DNA of 46,009 nucleotides from positions 1-46,009 of the forward strand of contig NZ_NMQT01000162.1 of the NCBI RefSeq assembly GCF_002234405.1, read 5' to 3'. The notes under the pieces were generated by a model. It saw nothing but the letters and a program-made list of their open reading frames with translations, ran no database searches and was not told the DNA's origin. This DNA is from Amycolatopsis thailandensis. GTDB lineage: Bacteria > Actinomycetota > Actinomycetes > Mycobacteriales > Pseudonocardiaceae. A program made the position numbers and the translations under genes. Positions 23,327 to 31,334 of the stretch are shown here, one piece after another (position 1 is the stretch's first letter; each line of letters begins with the position of its first letter).

Positions 23327-24403
23327 TCAGGAAGCGGGGGCCTCGATCAGCGGCCCGCTTACCCCGGCCTGCTCGTGCGTCGCCATCTCCGCGAGCACCC
23401 GGGTCGCCATGAACACCAGCGGTAGCGCCGCGACAGCGCCCGTGCCCTCGCCGAGGCGCACGTCCAGATCCAGGATCGGCTCCAGATCGAGGTGCTCCAG
23501 CGCCAGCGCGTGCGCGGGTTCGCCGCCGCGCTGGCCCGCGGTCCACCACTGCCGCGCGCCCGGGACGAGTTCCTCGGCGACCAGCGCGGCCGCGGACGCG
23601 ACCAGACCGTCCAGGATCACCGGCGTCTTCCGGAGCGAGGACTGCGCGAGGAAGCCCGCCATCGCGGCGATGTCGGCGCCGGCGGACGTCCGCAGCAGCG
23701 CGACCGGGTCGGACAGCACGGTCCGCGCCCGCCGCAGCGCGTCCCGGACCGCCGCGGCCTTGCGCATCCAGGCGTTGTCGTCGATCCCCGAACCGCGGCC
23801 GACGACGGCCACCGGTTCGCTGCCGGTCAGCGCCGCGACCAGCACGGAGGCCGGGGTACTGTTCCCGATCCCGAGATCGCCCGCGATGAGCAGGTCGGCC
23901 CCGCCGTCGACTTCGGCGTCGGCGATCGTCCTGCCCGCGAGGAGAGCGGCACGCGCCTCGTCGTCGGTGAGCGCGTCTTCGACGTCGATGGAGCCGGATC
24001 CGCGCCGCACCTTGAACTCGCCGATCGACCGTGTGGCGGGGGCGTCGCTGTCGACGGCCATGTCGACCACCCGGACACTCGCGCCCGCCGAAGCCGCCAG
24101 CACGTTGATGGCGGCGCCTCCGGTCAGCATGCTGCCGACGAGTTGCGCGGTGACCTCGCCCGGATAGGCCGAGACACCCTTCGCGGCGATGCCGTGGTCC
24201 CCGGCGAACACCAAGACCCGGGGTCGGGTGAACGGGCGCGGTGGCGACTGGCCCTGGCAGGCCGCGACCCATACGCCCAGTTCTTCGAGCCTGCCCAGCG
24301 AGCCCGCGGGTTTGATCAGTTTCGAGTGCAAGGCGATCGCCGCCGAGCGCGCGTGTTCATCAGGCTGCTCGACTTCGGAGAACTCGAGGATTTCGTCGGT
24401 CAA
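23327..24403 (-). CDS. cobT: Nicotinate-nucleotide-dimethylbenzimidazole phosphoribosyltransferase
   Basis: Makes alpha-ribazole phosphate for the lower ligand of cobalamin. About 358 residues. Family landmarks are KPAGSLGRLEELGVWVA, FAGDHGIAAKGVSAYP, GDLGIGNSTPASVLVAAL, GRGSGIDDNAWMRKA and a C-terminal GEGTGAVAALPLV. All are present, so the gene looks intact. TTG 24403, preceded by AGGGGCAGGG, is preferred; the frame is open to a GTG at 24451, only 7-22 bp from the divergent IspD-like start. In mycobacteria cobT is followed by cobS, which is absent here. Confidence 0.95.
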   Translation of the reverse strand: MTDEILEFSEVEQPDEHARSAAIALHSKLIKPAGSLGRLEELGVWVAACQGQSPPRPFTRPRVLVFAGDHGIAAKGVSAYPGEVTAQLVGSMLTGGAAINVLAASAGASVRVVDMAVDSDAPATRSIGEFKVRRGSGSIDVEDALTDDEARAALLAGRTIADAEVDGGADLLIAGDLGIGNSTPASVLVAALTGSEPVAVVGRGSGIDDNAWMRKAAAVRDALRRARTVLSDPVALLRTSAGADIAAMAGFLAQSSLRKTPVILDGLVASAAALVAEELVPGARQWWTAGQRGGEPAHALALEHLDLEPILDLDVRLGEGTGAVAALPLVFMATRVLAEMATHEQAGVSGPLIEAPAS

Positions 24404-24472
24404 CGCCCTGCCCCTTCGGATCGCTTCGGTGGCCGCGCCCAACCTACCCACCCGCCTGTGTCAGAGTTGCCT

Positions 24473-25165
24473 GTGGCTCAGACGAAGGCCGCCGGGGTGG
24501 TGCTCGCGAGCGGAGCGGGTACCCGGGTCGGCGCCAAGCTCAACAAGGTCTATCTGCCGGTGGCGGGCAAACGGGTCGTCGCGTGGTCGCTCGACGCCTT
24601 CGCCCGGGTGCCCGGTATCGACGTGCTCGTGCTGGTCATCCGGCCGCAGGACACCGAACTCGCGCGCGAGGTGCTCGCCGCGCATCCGGGTGAGGTCGAA
24701 CTCGTCCACGGTGGCGCGACACGTCAGGGTTCGGAGCTGAACGCCTTGCGCCACTTGACTTCCCGCATCGAGAGCGGCGAGATCGACGCGGTGCTGCTGC
24801 ACGACGCGGCCCGTCCGCTCGTCACCCCGGACCTGATCGCGGACGTCCTCGCGGACACGCGGCTGCACGGGGGAGCGGTGCCCGGGGTCGCGGCCGACGA
24901 CATCGTGCGGGTCGACGGCGACACCGTTTCCGGCGCGCTGCCGGGAGCGATCCGGGTGCAGACGCCGCAGGGTTTCCGTGCGGCCCCGTTGCTGGAGGCG
25001 TACGAAACGGCGGAGCGCGAGGGTTTCGTCGGCACGGACACGTCTTCGTGCATGGAAAGGTTCTCCGCGCTGCCGGTGCGGTGGGTTCCGGGCAGCGCGG
25101 AGAACCTCAAGATCACCTACCCGCACGACCTCGTTGTCGCCGAGCAGGTGATCGGCCGCGGTTAG
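24473..25165 (+). CDS. IspD-like cytidylyl/nucleotidyltransferase
   Basis: A 230-residue protein of the GT-A-type nucleotidyltransferase fold, closest to IspD (2-C-methyl-D-erythritol 4-phosphate cytidylyltransferase). Visible blocks are VVLASGAGTRVGAKLNKVYL (Arg18, Lys25), LHDAARPLV, RVQTPQGF and GSAENLKITYPHDL. The usual P-K-Q after the glycine loop is N-K-V here, so the lysine is kept but flanking residues differ. No ispF gene is adjacent. It may be the housekeeping IspD or a paralogue acting on another alcohol phosphate. Start GTG 24473; GTG 24458 is also in frame. It is divergent from cobT and shares 3 bp of stop-codon overlap with the next gene. Confidence 0.82.
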   Translation: MAQTKAAGVVLASGAGTRVGAKLNKVYLPVAGKRVVAWSLDAFARVPGIDVLVLVIRPQDTELAREVLAAHPGEVELVHGGATRQGSELNALRHLTSRIESGEIDAVLLHDAARPLVTPDLIADVLADTRLHGGAVPGVAADDIVRVDGDTVSGALPGAIRVQTPQGFRAAPLLEAYETAEREGFVGTDTSSCMERFSALPVRWVPGSAENLKITYPHDLVVAEQVIGRG

Positions 25166-25569
25166 GGATCTCCCTGGTTGTCGGCCTTGGCTCCGTTGGC
25201 GGGCAGGATGGTGACCGGTTGGCGCGCCTCCATCGGGATGACGCAGTCCGGATGTGGTTGCAGCAACTGGATCGGCGCGGCGGCGTCGCCGGGGGGCGGG
25301 ATGGTGAGCACCGCGCGCAGGGTCCAGTCGGCCGTCGAGTGGTACTGCCACGAGACCAGCGCCGGGCGGAAGACGTCCGTGTCGGGGACTGTGGTGACCC
25401 GGAAGGCGCTCGCCCGTTCCTCGCCGCGGAGGACGAGGACATCGGCGCAGGTGTCCCACTGGAACACCGCGGCACAGACCTCCGGCTCCTCGCGGGGGCC
25501 GAAGATGTAGACGACCCACCGGCGTCTTCGAAGCTCTTCGAGCAGTTCGTCGATGCTCAGATGGTTCAT
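25162..25569 (-). CDS. Hypothetical protein, about 135 residues
   Basis: A soluble protein starting MNHLSIDELLEELRRRRWVV. It has a beta-strand-rich middle (VYIFGPREEPEVCAAVFQWD, then DVLVLRGEERASAFRVTTVP) and a Pro-rich C terminus. I recognise no family. ATG 25569 follows GGGGGGCTCG; the frame opens at 25581. Its TAA stop overlaps the TAG stop of the IspD-like gene on the opposite strand. It diverges from the GntR gene. Confidence 0.72.
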   Translation of the reverse strand: MNHLSIDELLEELRRRRWVVYIFGPREEPEVCAAVFQWDTCADVLVLRGEERASAFRVTTVPDTDVFRPALVSWQYHSTADWTLRAVLTIPPPGDAAAPIQLLQPHPDCVIPMEARQPVTILPANGAKADNQGDP

Positions 25570-25611
25570 CGAGCCCCCCAACGGGTTTCGGGAACTCTGC
25601 GGAGAGTAACA

Positions 25612-25704
25612 GGTGTACTAGAGCACCGTCCAGAATGTGTACTAGTACGTAATAATGGGGTGTGAGCAGGATCCTTGGTGCTCGCCCATTGGTGTGCTAG
25701 AACG
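25612..25704 (+). promoter_or_regulatory. Three CTAG-centred operator-like sites before GntR gene
   Basis: Three related dyads precede the GntR gene: GGTGTACTAGAGCACC (25612-25627), TGTGTACTAGTACGTA (25636-25651, with a perfect GTACTAGTAC core) and GGTGTGCTAGAACG (25691-25704). The first two centres are 24 bp apart. GntR/UTRA regulators bind short dyads of this kind near their own promoter. TAATAAT at 25651-25657 is a candidate -10, which would place two sites over the polymerase footprint. Confidence 0.6.
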
Positions 25705-25739
25705 CTTGTGCGCACCGCGCGACCTTGTGAGGAGTCACC

Positions 25740-26489
25740 TTGCCCGCCGTCGACCGACCTGAACCGCCGTATCTCCAGATCGCGGGAAACATTCGCGACG
25801 ACATCGTTTCGGGCAGGCTCAAGGAAGGCGACGCGGTCCCGTCCGCACGGGAGATCGCCAGGAACTGGAACGTCGCGATGGCGACGGCGATGAAGGTGCT
25901 CTCCACGCTCCGGGCGGAAGGTCTGGTCCGCGCGGTTCGCGGGATCGGGACAGTGGTGCAGACCAGGGCGCTGCACCGCTCCGCGCACGATCGGACGATC
26001 TCGATCGCGCGAACCGGCAAGGTCTATCCGCCGGGCCACTACGCGAAAATCCGTGAGGCCGGGCTCGTCCCGGCGCCGGAGCGGGTGGCGGGCGCCCTGG
26101 GGATCGACCAGGGTTCTCCCGCGATACGGCGGCGGCGGACCACGTACGCGGGCCAGGACGTGCCGGTGTCGACGTCCGTTTCGTGGTTCGACGGCACTGT
26201 CGCGTCGAAGGCGCCCTTGCTGTTCGAGCCGGTGCGGATCGTCGAAGGAACGGTCAAATATGTTGCGGACCGGACAGGACGGGTTCTGACGTCGACCCAT
26301 TCTCAGCACGCCGCGGGGCTGGCGGGTGCCGAGGAGGCGAAGGAACTCGGCGTGGCCGAAGGTTCGGCGATTTTGTTGAGCCGTAACAGGTTCTTGTCCG
26401 CCGAGGGAGACGTACTCGAGTACGGCGAATCGGCGGCGTTGCCGGACCATTGGATTTTCTACGAATACAACATCGAGGACGGGGCATGA
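25740..26489 (+). CDS. GntR-family regulator with UTRA domain
   Basis: A 249-residue transcription factor. The N-terminal winged helix (about residues 8-75) contains PPYLQIAGNIRDDIVSGRLK, GDAVPSAREIARNWNVA and GLVRAVRGIGTVV. The C-terminal UTRA ligand domain (about 95-240) includes RRRRTTYAGQDVPVSTSVSW and SRNRFLSAEGDVLEYGES. UTRA regulators usually bind sugar phosphates, urocanate or other small metabolites. The start TTG 25740 has GAGGAG upstream. The stop overlaps the purC start (ATGA), so the regulator and the purine enzyme are translationally coupled. Confidence 0.92.
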   Translation: MPAVDRPEPPYLQIAGNIRDDIVSGRLKEGDAVPSAREIARNWNVAMATAMKVLSTLRAEGLVRAVRGIGTVVQTRALHRSAHDRTISIARTGKVYPPGHYAKIREAGLVPAPERVAGALGIDQGSPAIRRRRTTYAGQDVPVSTSVSWFDGTVASKAPLLFEPVRIVEGTVKYVADRTGRVLTSTHSQHAAGLAGAEEAKELGVAEGSAILLSRNRFLSAEGDVLEYGESAALPDHWIFYEYNIEDGA

Positions 26490-27337
26490 AGCACATTCAC
26501 GCGGGTAAGGTCCGGGACCTTTACGAAATCGACGGCGACATTCTGCTCGTCGCGTCGGATCGCGTTTCGGTCTACGACGTCTCGCTGCCGACCCCGATCC
26601 CGGACAAGGGCGCGCTGCTGAACCAGCTTTCCGCCTGGTGGTTCGAAAAGATGGCCGACGTGGTGCCGAACCACGTCATTTCCACGACCGACGTCCCCGC
26701 GGAATTCGCCGGTCGCGCCACACGCTGCAAGCCACTGAAGATGATCCAGGTCGAATGCATCGCGCGCGGCTACCTCACCGGTCTCGGCATGCGCGAATAC
26801 CGGCGTGACGGCAAGGTTTCCGGCGTCGAACTGCCCGCCGGTCTGGTCGAGGCGGACAAGCTGCCCGAGCCGATCTTCACGCCCACCACGAAGATCTCCG
26901 ACACCGGTCACGACGAGTTCATGACCTTCGCCGACGTCGTGAACGAGATCGGCCAGGAGACCGCGGACCGCATCCGGGACCTGACGCTCGAGGTCTACAC
27001 CAAGGGCGCGGAGCACGCGGCGAAGAACGGCATCATCATCGCCGACACCAAGATCGAGTTCGGGTTCGACGCCGACGGCGTGCTGACGCTCGGGGATGAG
27101 GTCCTCACGTCGGACTCGTCGCGGTTCTGGCCCGCCGACGACTACGAGCCGGGCCGCACGCAGCACGCGTTCGACAAGCAGTTCGTCCGCGACTGGTCCA
27201 CCACCACCGGCTGGGACAAGACGCCACCCGGCCCCGCCATCCCGGACGAGATCGTCGAAGCGACCCGCAAGCGCTACACCGAGGTCTACGAAAGGATCAC
27301 CGGGAAGACCTGGGTATCGGGCGGCGACCATGCCTGA
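26486..27337 (+). CDS. purC: SAICAR synthetase PurC
   Basis: Joins aspartate to CAIR in de novo purine synthesis with ATP. The 283-residue protein has the N-terminal GKVRDLYEIDGDILLVASDR, then VSVYDVSLPTPIPDKG, the ligand-site IQVECIARGYLTGLGMREY, the signature IADTKIEFGFD and the C-terminal SSRFWPADDYEPG. It is intact and of normal size for the longer bacterial form. ATG 26486 overlaps the GntR stop by 4 bp, and its own stop overlaps a small ORF by 8 bp, giving a three-gene coupled unit. Confidence 0.96.
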   Translation: MKHIHAGKVRDLYEIDGDILLVASDRVSVYDVSLPTPIPDKGALLNQLSAWWFEKMADVVPNHVISTTDVPAEFAGRATRCKPLKMIQVECIARGYLTGLGMREYRRDGKVSGVELPAGLVEADKLPEPIFTPTTKISDTGHDEFMTFADVVNEIGQETADRIRDLTLEVYTKGAEHAAKNGIIIADTKIEFGFDADGVLTLGDEVLTSDSSRFWPADDYEPGRTQHAFDKQFVRDWSTTTGWDKTPPGPAIPDEIVEATRKRYTEVYERITGKTWVSGGDHA

Positions 27338-27557
27338 ACAGCAGGTCTACGACCCGTACCGGTTGATAGACGACGTCGAGGGCCTGCTGATCCAGCGGGG
27401 CCACCGGCCGGAGCGGCTCGACGGCCGGACGGGCGACCGCGTCGCCGGCGCGAGCAGGTTGTTGCGGGGCCTGGGAATCGACCCGTTGCGCGCTCCGGGT
27501 GACGCCCTCGACCTCGATGGTCAGATCGCGTACCAGTCACGGGTGCACGGCGACTGA
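27330..27557 (+). CDS. Small hypothetical protein coupled to purC
   Basis: A 75-residue acidic/arginine-rich soluble protein, MPEQQVYDPYRLIDDVEGLL at the N terminus and a Leu/Arg-rich second half (RLLRGLGIDPLRAPGD). No family is recognised. It is not PurS-like. Its ATG lies 8 bp inside the end of purC, so it is probably translated by coupling. A perfect 23-bp-stem palindrome follows 15 bp after its stop. Confidence 0.65.
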   Translation: MPEQQVYDPYRLIDDVEGLLIQRGHRPERLDGRTGDRVAGASRLLRGLGIDPLRAPGDALDLDGQIAYQSRVHGD

Positions 27558-27571
27558 CGCAAGGCGAACGT

Positions 27572-27626
27572 CGCATTTAGTCGACTAATTGCGGGAAAAG
27601 CATCCGCAATTAGTCGACTAAATGCG
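27572..27626. repeat. TTTAGTCGACTAA-family hairpin, 23-bp perfect stem
   Basis: CGCATTTAGTCGACTAATTG starts the left arm (27572-27594), perfectly complementary to 27604-27626 with a 9-nt loop GAAAAGCAT. Each arm is itself partly palindromic around TTAGTCGACTAA. It separates the convergent small ORF (ending 27557) and the aldo-keto reductase (ending 27637). Confidence 0.92.
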
Positions 27627-27636
27627 TTCAGGGGGA

Positions 27637-28626
27637 TCAGGGCGAGCGGGTGAGGGTGGGGTCGGTCTCGGCGACGCCGTCGAGGGCCTCGTCGATCGCG
27701 GCGAGCAGATCCGCGTCCAGCTTCACACCGGCCGCCTTCACGTTCTCGTGCACTTGCTCCGGCCTCGAAGCGCCGATGATCGCCGAGGCGACGTTCGGGT
27801 TCTGCAGCACCCACGCCACGGCGAGCTGGGCCATCGTCAGGCCCGCCTTGTCCGCGAGCGGCTGAAGCCGCTGGACGCGCTCGAGGACGTCGTCGGCGAG
27901 GAAGCGGGCGACCATGTTGGCGCCGCCCTTCTCGTCCGTCGCGCGGGAGCCCTCGGGCAGCGCCTGGCCGGGCTTGTACTTGCCGGTGAGCACACCCTGC
28001 GCGATCGGGGACCAGACGATCTGGCTGAGCCCTTCACGCTCGGAGGCCGGGATGACCTGCGCCTCGATGACCCGCCACAGCGCGCTGTACTGCGGCTGGT
28101 TCGAGATCAGGGGCACCTTCAGCTCACGCGCGATCGCCGCGCCCTGCGTGATCTGCTCGGCGTTCCATTCGGAGACGCCGACATAGAGCACCTTGCCCTG
28201 GCGGACGAGGTCGGCGAAGGCGAGGAACGTCTCTTCGAGCGGGACGGTCCGGTCGAACCGGTGCGCCTGGTAGAGGTCGACGTAGTCGGTGCCGAGCCGC
28301 TTGAGCGAGGCGTTCGCCGACTCGATGATGTGCTTGCGGCCGAGGCCCTTGTCGTTGGGGCCCTTGGGGCCGGTCGGCCAGTAGACCTTGGTGAAGATCT
28401 CCAGGCTTTCGCGGCGCAGGCCCTTCAGGCCGCGGCCGAGCACCGATTCGGCGGCGGTGTTCGCGTAGACGTCGGCGGTGTCGAACGTGGTGATGCCGAC
28501 GTCGAGCGCCGCCTTGATGCAGGCCTGGGCCTGGTCCTCTTCCACCTGGGACCCGTGGGTGAGCCAGTTGCCGTACGAGATCTCACTGACATTGAGGCCG
28601 CTGCGGCCGAGGCGTCGAAACTCCAT
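27637..28626 (-). CDS. Aldo-keto reductase
   Basis: A 329-residue TIM-barrel NADPH-dependent reductase, in the group related to K-channel beta subunits and YghZ. The catalytic tetrad is visible as Asp and Tyr in FDTADVYANTAAES, Lys in FTKVYW and His in LYQAHRFD. The NADPH-binding C-terminal region contains VAWVLQNPNVASAIIGASRPEQ. N terminus MEFRRLGRSGLNVSEISYG is standard. The substrate is probably an aldehyde or ketone, unknown. It lies 55 bp downstream of the DUF3043 gene, behind a terminator hairpin. Confidence 0.94.
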   Translation of the reverse strand: MEFRRLGRSGLNVSEISYGNWLTHGSQVEEDQAQACIKAALDVGITTFDTADVYANTAAESVLGRGLKGLRRESLEIFTKVYWPTGPKGPNDKGLGRKHIIESANASLKRLGTDYVDLYQAHRFDRTVPLEETFLAFADLVRQGKVLYVGVSEWNAEQITQGAAIARELKVPLISNQPQYSALWRVIEAQVIPASEREGLSQIVWSPIAQGVLTGKYKPGQALPEGSRATDEKGGANMVARFLADDVLERVQRLQPLADKAGLTMAQLAVAWVLQNPNVASAIIGASRPEQVHENVKAAGVKLDADLLAAIDEALDGVAETDPTLTRSP

Positions 28627-28640
28627 GAGCGCGACTCTAC

Positions 28641-28671
28641 CCCAGGCCGTTAGCCACGCTAACGACCTGGG
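28641..28671 (-). terminator. Terminator between DUF3043 gene and aldo-keto reductase
   Basis: CCCAGGCCGTTAGC (28641-28654) pairs with GCTAACGACCTGGG (28658-28671) with one mismatch around a CAC loop, just beyond the DUF3043 stop (28682) on the minus strand. Confidence 0.7.
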
Positions 28672-28681
28672 TTTCGCCTGC

Positions 28682-29338
28682 TCAGACCTTGTCGCCGGGG
28701 CTGACCCGCGGCTTGGGGACGCGCAGCTTGCGGATCTGGCTCGCGCGGATGAAGGAGTACCAGCCGACGGAGGTGCCCTTGACGGCCTCGTTGGGGAACT
28801 TGAGCCGGACCATCTTCGCGATCCGGCGCCCGCTGAGCACGCCCTCGACGATCATGCCGAGCAGCATCACGGTGCACAGCAGCGTCGCGTACCGCTGCAC
28901 CTCCGGGTACGGGAGGATCAGCGCGACGAACACCAGGATCGCCAGCGGCATGAACAGCCCGAGCAGGTTGCGCCGCGAGTCGACCAGGTCGCGGATGTAG
29001 GCCTTGACCGGGCCGCGGTCACGGGGGAGCAGGTACTTGTCCTCACCCGCCATCATCCGCTCGCGGCGTTCCTTGGCGGCGTTGCGCTGCTTCGCCTTGT
29101 ACTCCGGGTCGGACTTCGCGGACTTGCGCAGTTCCTTGTTGCGCTTCATCGCCTCGCGCATGGTGGTGGGCGGGGGCGCCACCGGGCCGCGGCGCTTGGC
29201 CTCGGCCTCACGCCGCTTGGGCGTGGCCTTGCCCTTGCCGGGCGTATACGCCTTGGCCTGGACCTCGACGGCCTCGCTGTCGGGCGTCTCGGTGTCCGTC
29301 GTGGCGGAGTCTGTGGTGCTACGGCGCAGGAACCTCAC
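28682..29338 (-). CDS. DUF3043-family membrane protein
   Basis: A 218-residue actinobacterial protein. The N-terminal half is highly charged (GKGKATPKRREAEAKRRGPV and further Lys/Arg/Glu-rich helices to about residue 115). Two transmembrane helices follow near 128-147 and 152-172, and a basic tail near 175-218. DUF3043 proteins are conserved in mycobacteria and relatives (from memory Rv2206, in the same neighbourhood). Function is unknown; the charged N-terminal region suggests interaction with nucleic acid or ribosome. It is divergent from the HesB gene with about 140 bp between starts. Confidence 0.88.
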   Translation of the reverse strand: MRFLRRSTTDSATTDTETPDSEAVEVQAKAYTPGKGKATPKRREAEAKRRGPVAPPPTTMREAMKRNKELRKSAKSDPEYKAKQRNAAKERRERMMAGEDKYLLPRDRGPVKAYIRDLVDSRRNLLGLFMPLAILVFVALILPYPEVQRYATLLCTVMLLGMIVEGVLSGRRIAKMVRLKFPNEAVKGTSVGWYSFIRASQIRKLRVPKPRVSPGDKV

Positions 29339-29481
29339 CTCACCAGGGTAGTTGCAGGCGTCACGGTGCCACGCACCAGGCCGAGCGATATGTCACCATG
29401 GAGGGGAACAGATCGGGACTCCGACGTGTTGGACCATGTGCAAGACGAGTACCCGCAGCGAGTTCGACCAGAGGGAGAACC

Positions 29482-29859
29482 ATGACGACCGCTGAGCAGG
29501 CAGCCGCAGCTCAGGCCGAGACCGCCGAGGAGACGCACGGCGTCACCTTGACCGACGCCGCCGCCGTCAAGGCGAAGGCCCTGCTCGAGCAGGAGGGCCG
29601 CGACGACATGCACCTGCGCATCGCCGTCCAGCCCGGTGGGTGCGCGGGCCTGCGCTACCAGCTGTTCTTCGACGAGCGCACGCTCGACGGTGACCTGTTC
29701 CGTGACTTCGACGGGCTTCGCGTGGCCGTCGACCGGATGAGCGCGCCGTACGTGTCGAGCGCCGTGATCGACTTCGTCGACTCGATCGAGAAGCAGGGCT
29801 TCACGATCGACAACCCCAACGCGACCGGCAGCTGCGCCTGCGGCGACAGCTTCCACTGA
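29482..29859 (+). CDS. HesB/IscA-type iron-sulfur cluster insertion protein
   Basis: A 125-residue A-type carrier that delivers Fe-S clusters to target proteins. After a 20-residue Ala/Glu-rich leader the HesB domain shows VTLTDAAAVKAKALLEQEG, the first cysteine in QPGGCAGLRYQL and the C-terminal pair in GSCACGDSF, so all three ligand cysteines are present. ATG 29482 has GAGGGAGAACC upstream. From memory it matches Rv2204c of M. tuberculosis. Likely clients nearby are LipA (two 4Fe-4S clusters) and the Rieske protein QcrA, but that is inference. Confidence 0.94.
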   Translation: MTTAEQAAAAQAETAEETHGVTLTDAAAVKAKALLEQEGRDDMHLRIAVQPGGCAGLRYQLFFDERTLDGDLFRDFDGLRVAVDRMSAPYVSSAVIDFVDSIEKQGFTIDNPNATGSCACGDSFH

Positions 29860-29877
29860 TCCGCGTCGAGGCACGAG

Positions 29878-29915
29878 GAAGGGCCGCGAACCTCACCCAG
29901 GTCGCGGCCCTTCTT
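29878..29915 (+). terminator. Intrinsic terminator after HesB gene
   Basis: GAAGGGCCGCGA (29878-29889) pairs perfectly with TCGCGGCCCTTC (29902-29913) around 12 nt, followed by TT. It is 19 bp after the stop of the HesB gene and is one of the few hairpins here with a T-rich end. Confidence 0.85.
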
Positions 29916-29946
29916 CATGCCCGTGGTGCGTCACATCGCGGCGGGA

Positions 29947-30126
29947 TCAGACGTAGGCGTCCAGATCGGCGACCTGGGCGAGACACCGCTCGTCCACGGT
30001 CCAGGGCGGAGCGATCTGCCGGGGCAGGGGCAGGTTCTCGGCCTGGAGGGACGACGGGATGCCGGCACAGTCGGCGATGAGTTCGCCGATCGATTCCGGT
30101 TCGAGGTGATACGCGGGAGTGGTCAC
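29947..30126 (-). CDS. Possible small hypothetical protein
   Basis: A 59-residue acidic frame, MTTPAYHLEPESIGELIADC, ending QVADLDAYV. Codon third positions are GC-rich and composition is protein-like, but I know no homologue. GTG 30126 is the preferred start; a TTG at 30135 is in the same frame. It sits between the HesB terminator and the divergent PfkB kinase gene. Confidence 0.45.
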   Translation of the reverse strand: MTTPAYHLEPESIGELIADCAGIPSSLQAENLPLPRQIAPPWTVDERCLAQVADLDAYV

Positions 30127-30276
30127 GAACGACAAGTTAATGACTCGTGTTCCAGTAGGACACCACTACCAACCGGTAGTGTTGATGGCCGTGCCTGAAG
30201 CAACCCGTATGGGGCATGACCTGCGGGTAACTTAGCCGTCCTCGCTTTCGCGAGGCCGACCGATCAAGGAGAACCG

Positions 30277-31266
30277 GTGGCAGACAGCGCCAGGATCGCA
30301 GTATCCGGCAGTATCGCAACCGACCATCTCATGCACTTCCCGGGCAGGTTCGCCGAGCAGCTCATCGCCGAGCAGCTGCACCGCGTGTCCCTGAGCTTCC
30401 TGGCCGACGACCTCGTCGTCCGGCGGGGCGGGATCGGCGCCAACATCGCCTTCGGGCTCGGCGTGCTCGGCAAGAGCCCGATCCTGGTCGGCGCGGTGGG
30501 CTCCGACTTCGCCGACTACCGCTCGTGGCTCGAACGGCACGGCGTCGACACCGCCGGCGTGCTGGTCTCCGAGGTCGCGCACACCGCGCGCTTCGTCTGC
30601 ACCACCGACGAGGACCTCTGCCAGATCGCCACCTTCTACGCCGGGGCGATGGCCGAATCCCGCAACATCGAACTGGCGCCGGTCGCCGCGCACGCCGGCG
30701 AGCTGTCGCTCGTGCTGATCAGCCCGGACGACCCCGAAGGCATGGTCCGGCACGCCGAGGAGTGCCGCCAGCGCGGCTACACCTTCGCCGTGGACCCCTC
30801 GCAGCAGCTCGCGCGGATGGACGGCGAGCAGGTGCGCGCCTTCGTCGACGGCGCGAAGTACCTGTTCAGCAACGACTACGAATGGGAACTGCTGCTCCAG
30901 AAGACCGGCTGGACCGAGGCCGACGTCCTCGACCGCGTCGGCATGCGGATCACCACGCTCGGGGAAAAGGGCGTCGAGATCATCGGCAAGGACGGTCTCG
31001 CGCTGCAGATCGGCGCCGTCCCGGAACGCGGCAAGGTCGACCCGACCGGCGTCGGCGACGGTTTCCGCGCCGGGTTCATCGCCGGGATCGACGGCGGGCT
31101 GAGCCTGGAGCGTTCGGCGCAGCTGGGCTCGCTGATCGCCGTGCTGGTGCTGGAGACCGTGGGCACGCAGGAGTGGTCCTTCGACCGCGCCGACGTGCTG
31201 GGCCGCCTGAAGGAGGCCTTCGGTCCGGAGTCGGCCGAAGAGATCGCGGCGATCCTGCCTGCTTAA
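30277..31266 (+). CDS. PfkB-family kinase (adenosine kinase-like)
   Basis: A 329-residue ribokinase-superfamily kinase, probably phosphorylating adenosine or another ribosyl substrate. The glycine-rich GGIGANIAFGLGVLG substrate motif is near residue 48, and the ATP/anion-hole motif DPTGVGDGFRAGF near residue 250, where the Asp is the catalytic base. No lid insertion is seen. From memory the M. tuberculosis homologue at the same place, Rv2202c, is an adenosine kinase (AdoK/CbhK). GTG 30277 has AAGGAGAACCG upstream. Two small hairpins lie in the leader (30164-30181 and 30240-30255). A 28-bp-stem hairpin follows the stop. Confidence 0.92.
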   Translation: MADSARIAVSGSIATDHLMHFPGRFAEQLIAEQLHRVSLSFLADDLVVRRGGIGANIAFGLGVLGKSPILVGAVGSDFADYRSWLERHGVDTAGVLVSEVAHTARFVCTTDEDLCQIATFYAGAMAESRNIELAPVAAHAGELSLVLISPDDPEGMVRHAEECRQRGYTFAVDPSQQLARMDGEQVRAFVDGAKYLFSNDYEWELLLQKTGWTEADVLDRVGMRITTLGEKGVEIIGKDGLALQIGAVPERGKVDPTGVGDGFRAGFIAGIDGGLSLERSAQLGSLIAVLVLETVGTQEWSFDRADVLGRLKEAFGPESAEEIAAILPA

Positions 31267-31273
31267 GCCTTGG

Positions 31274-31334
31274 TAAGTCCGTGAAGGCCTCCTTGAGGGA
31301 CCCAGAGTCCCTCAAGGAGGCCTTCACGGACTTA
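31274..31334. repeat. GTGAAGGCC-family hairpin, 28-bp perfect stem
   Basis: TAAGTCCGTGAAGGCCTCCT begins the left arm (31274-31301), exactly complementary to 31307-31334 around a 5-nt loop CCAGA. It sits between convergent genes: the kinase stops at 31266, and the hydrolase TAA (31332-31334) is inside the right arm. Confidence 0.93.

Noticed and set aside
23165..23425. Open frame reading through the 23198 hairpin
   Set aside because: Translation of a palindrome that then overlaps the cobT gene in the opposite direction.
24404..24472. Cobalamin riboswitch upstream of cobT
   Set aside because: At most about 70 bp separate cobT from the divergent gene, too short for the aptamer, and no conserved B12-box is seen.
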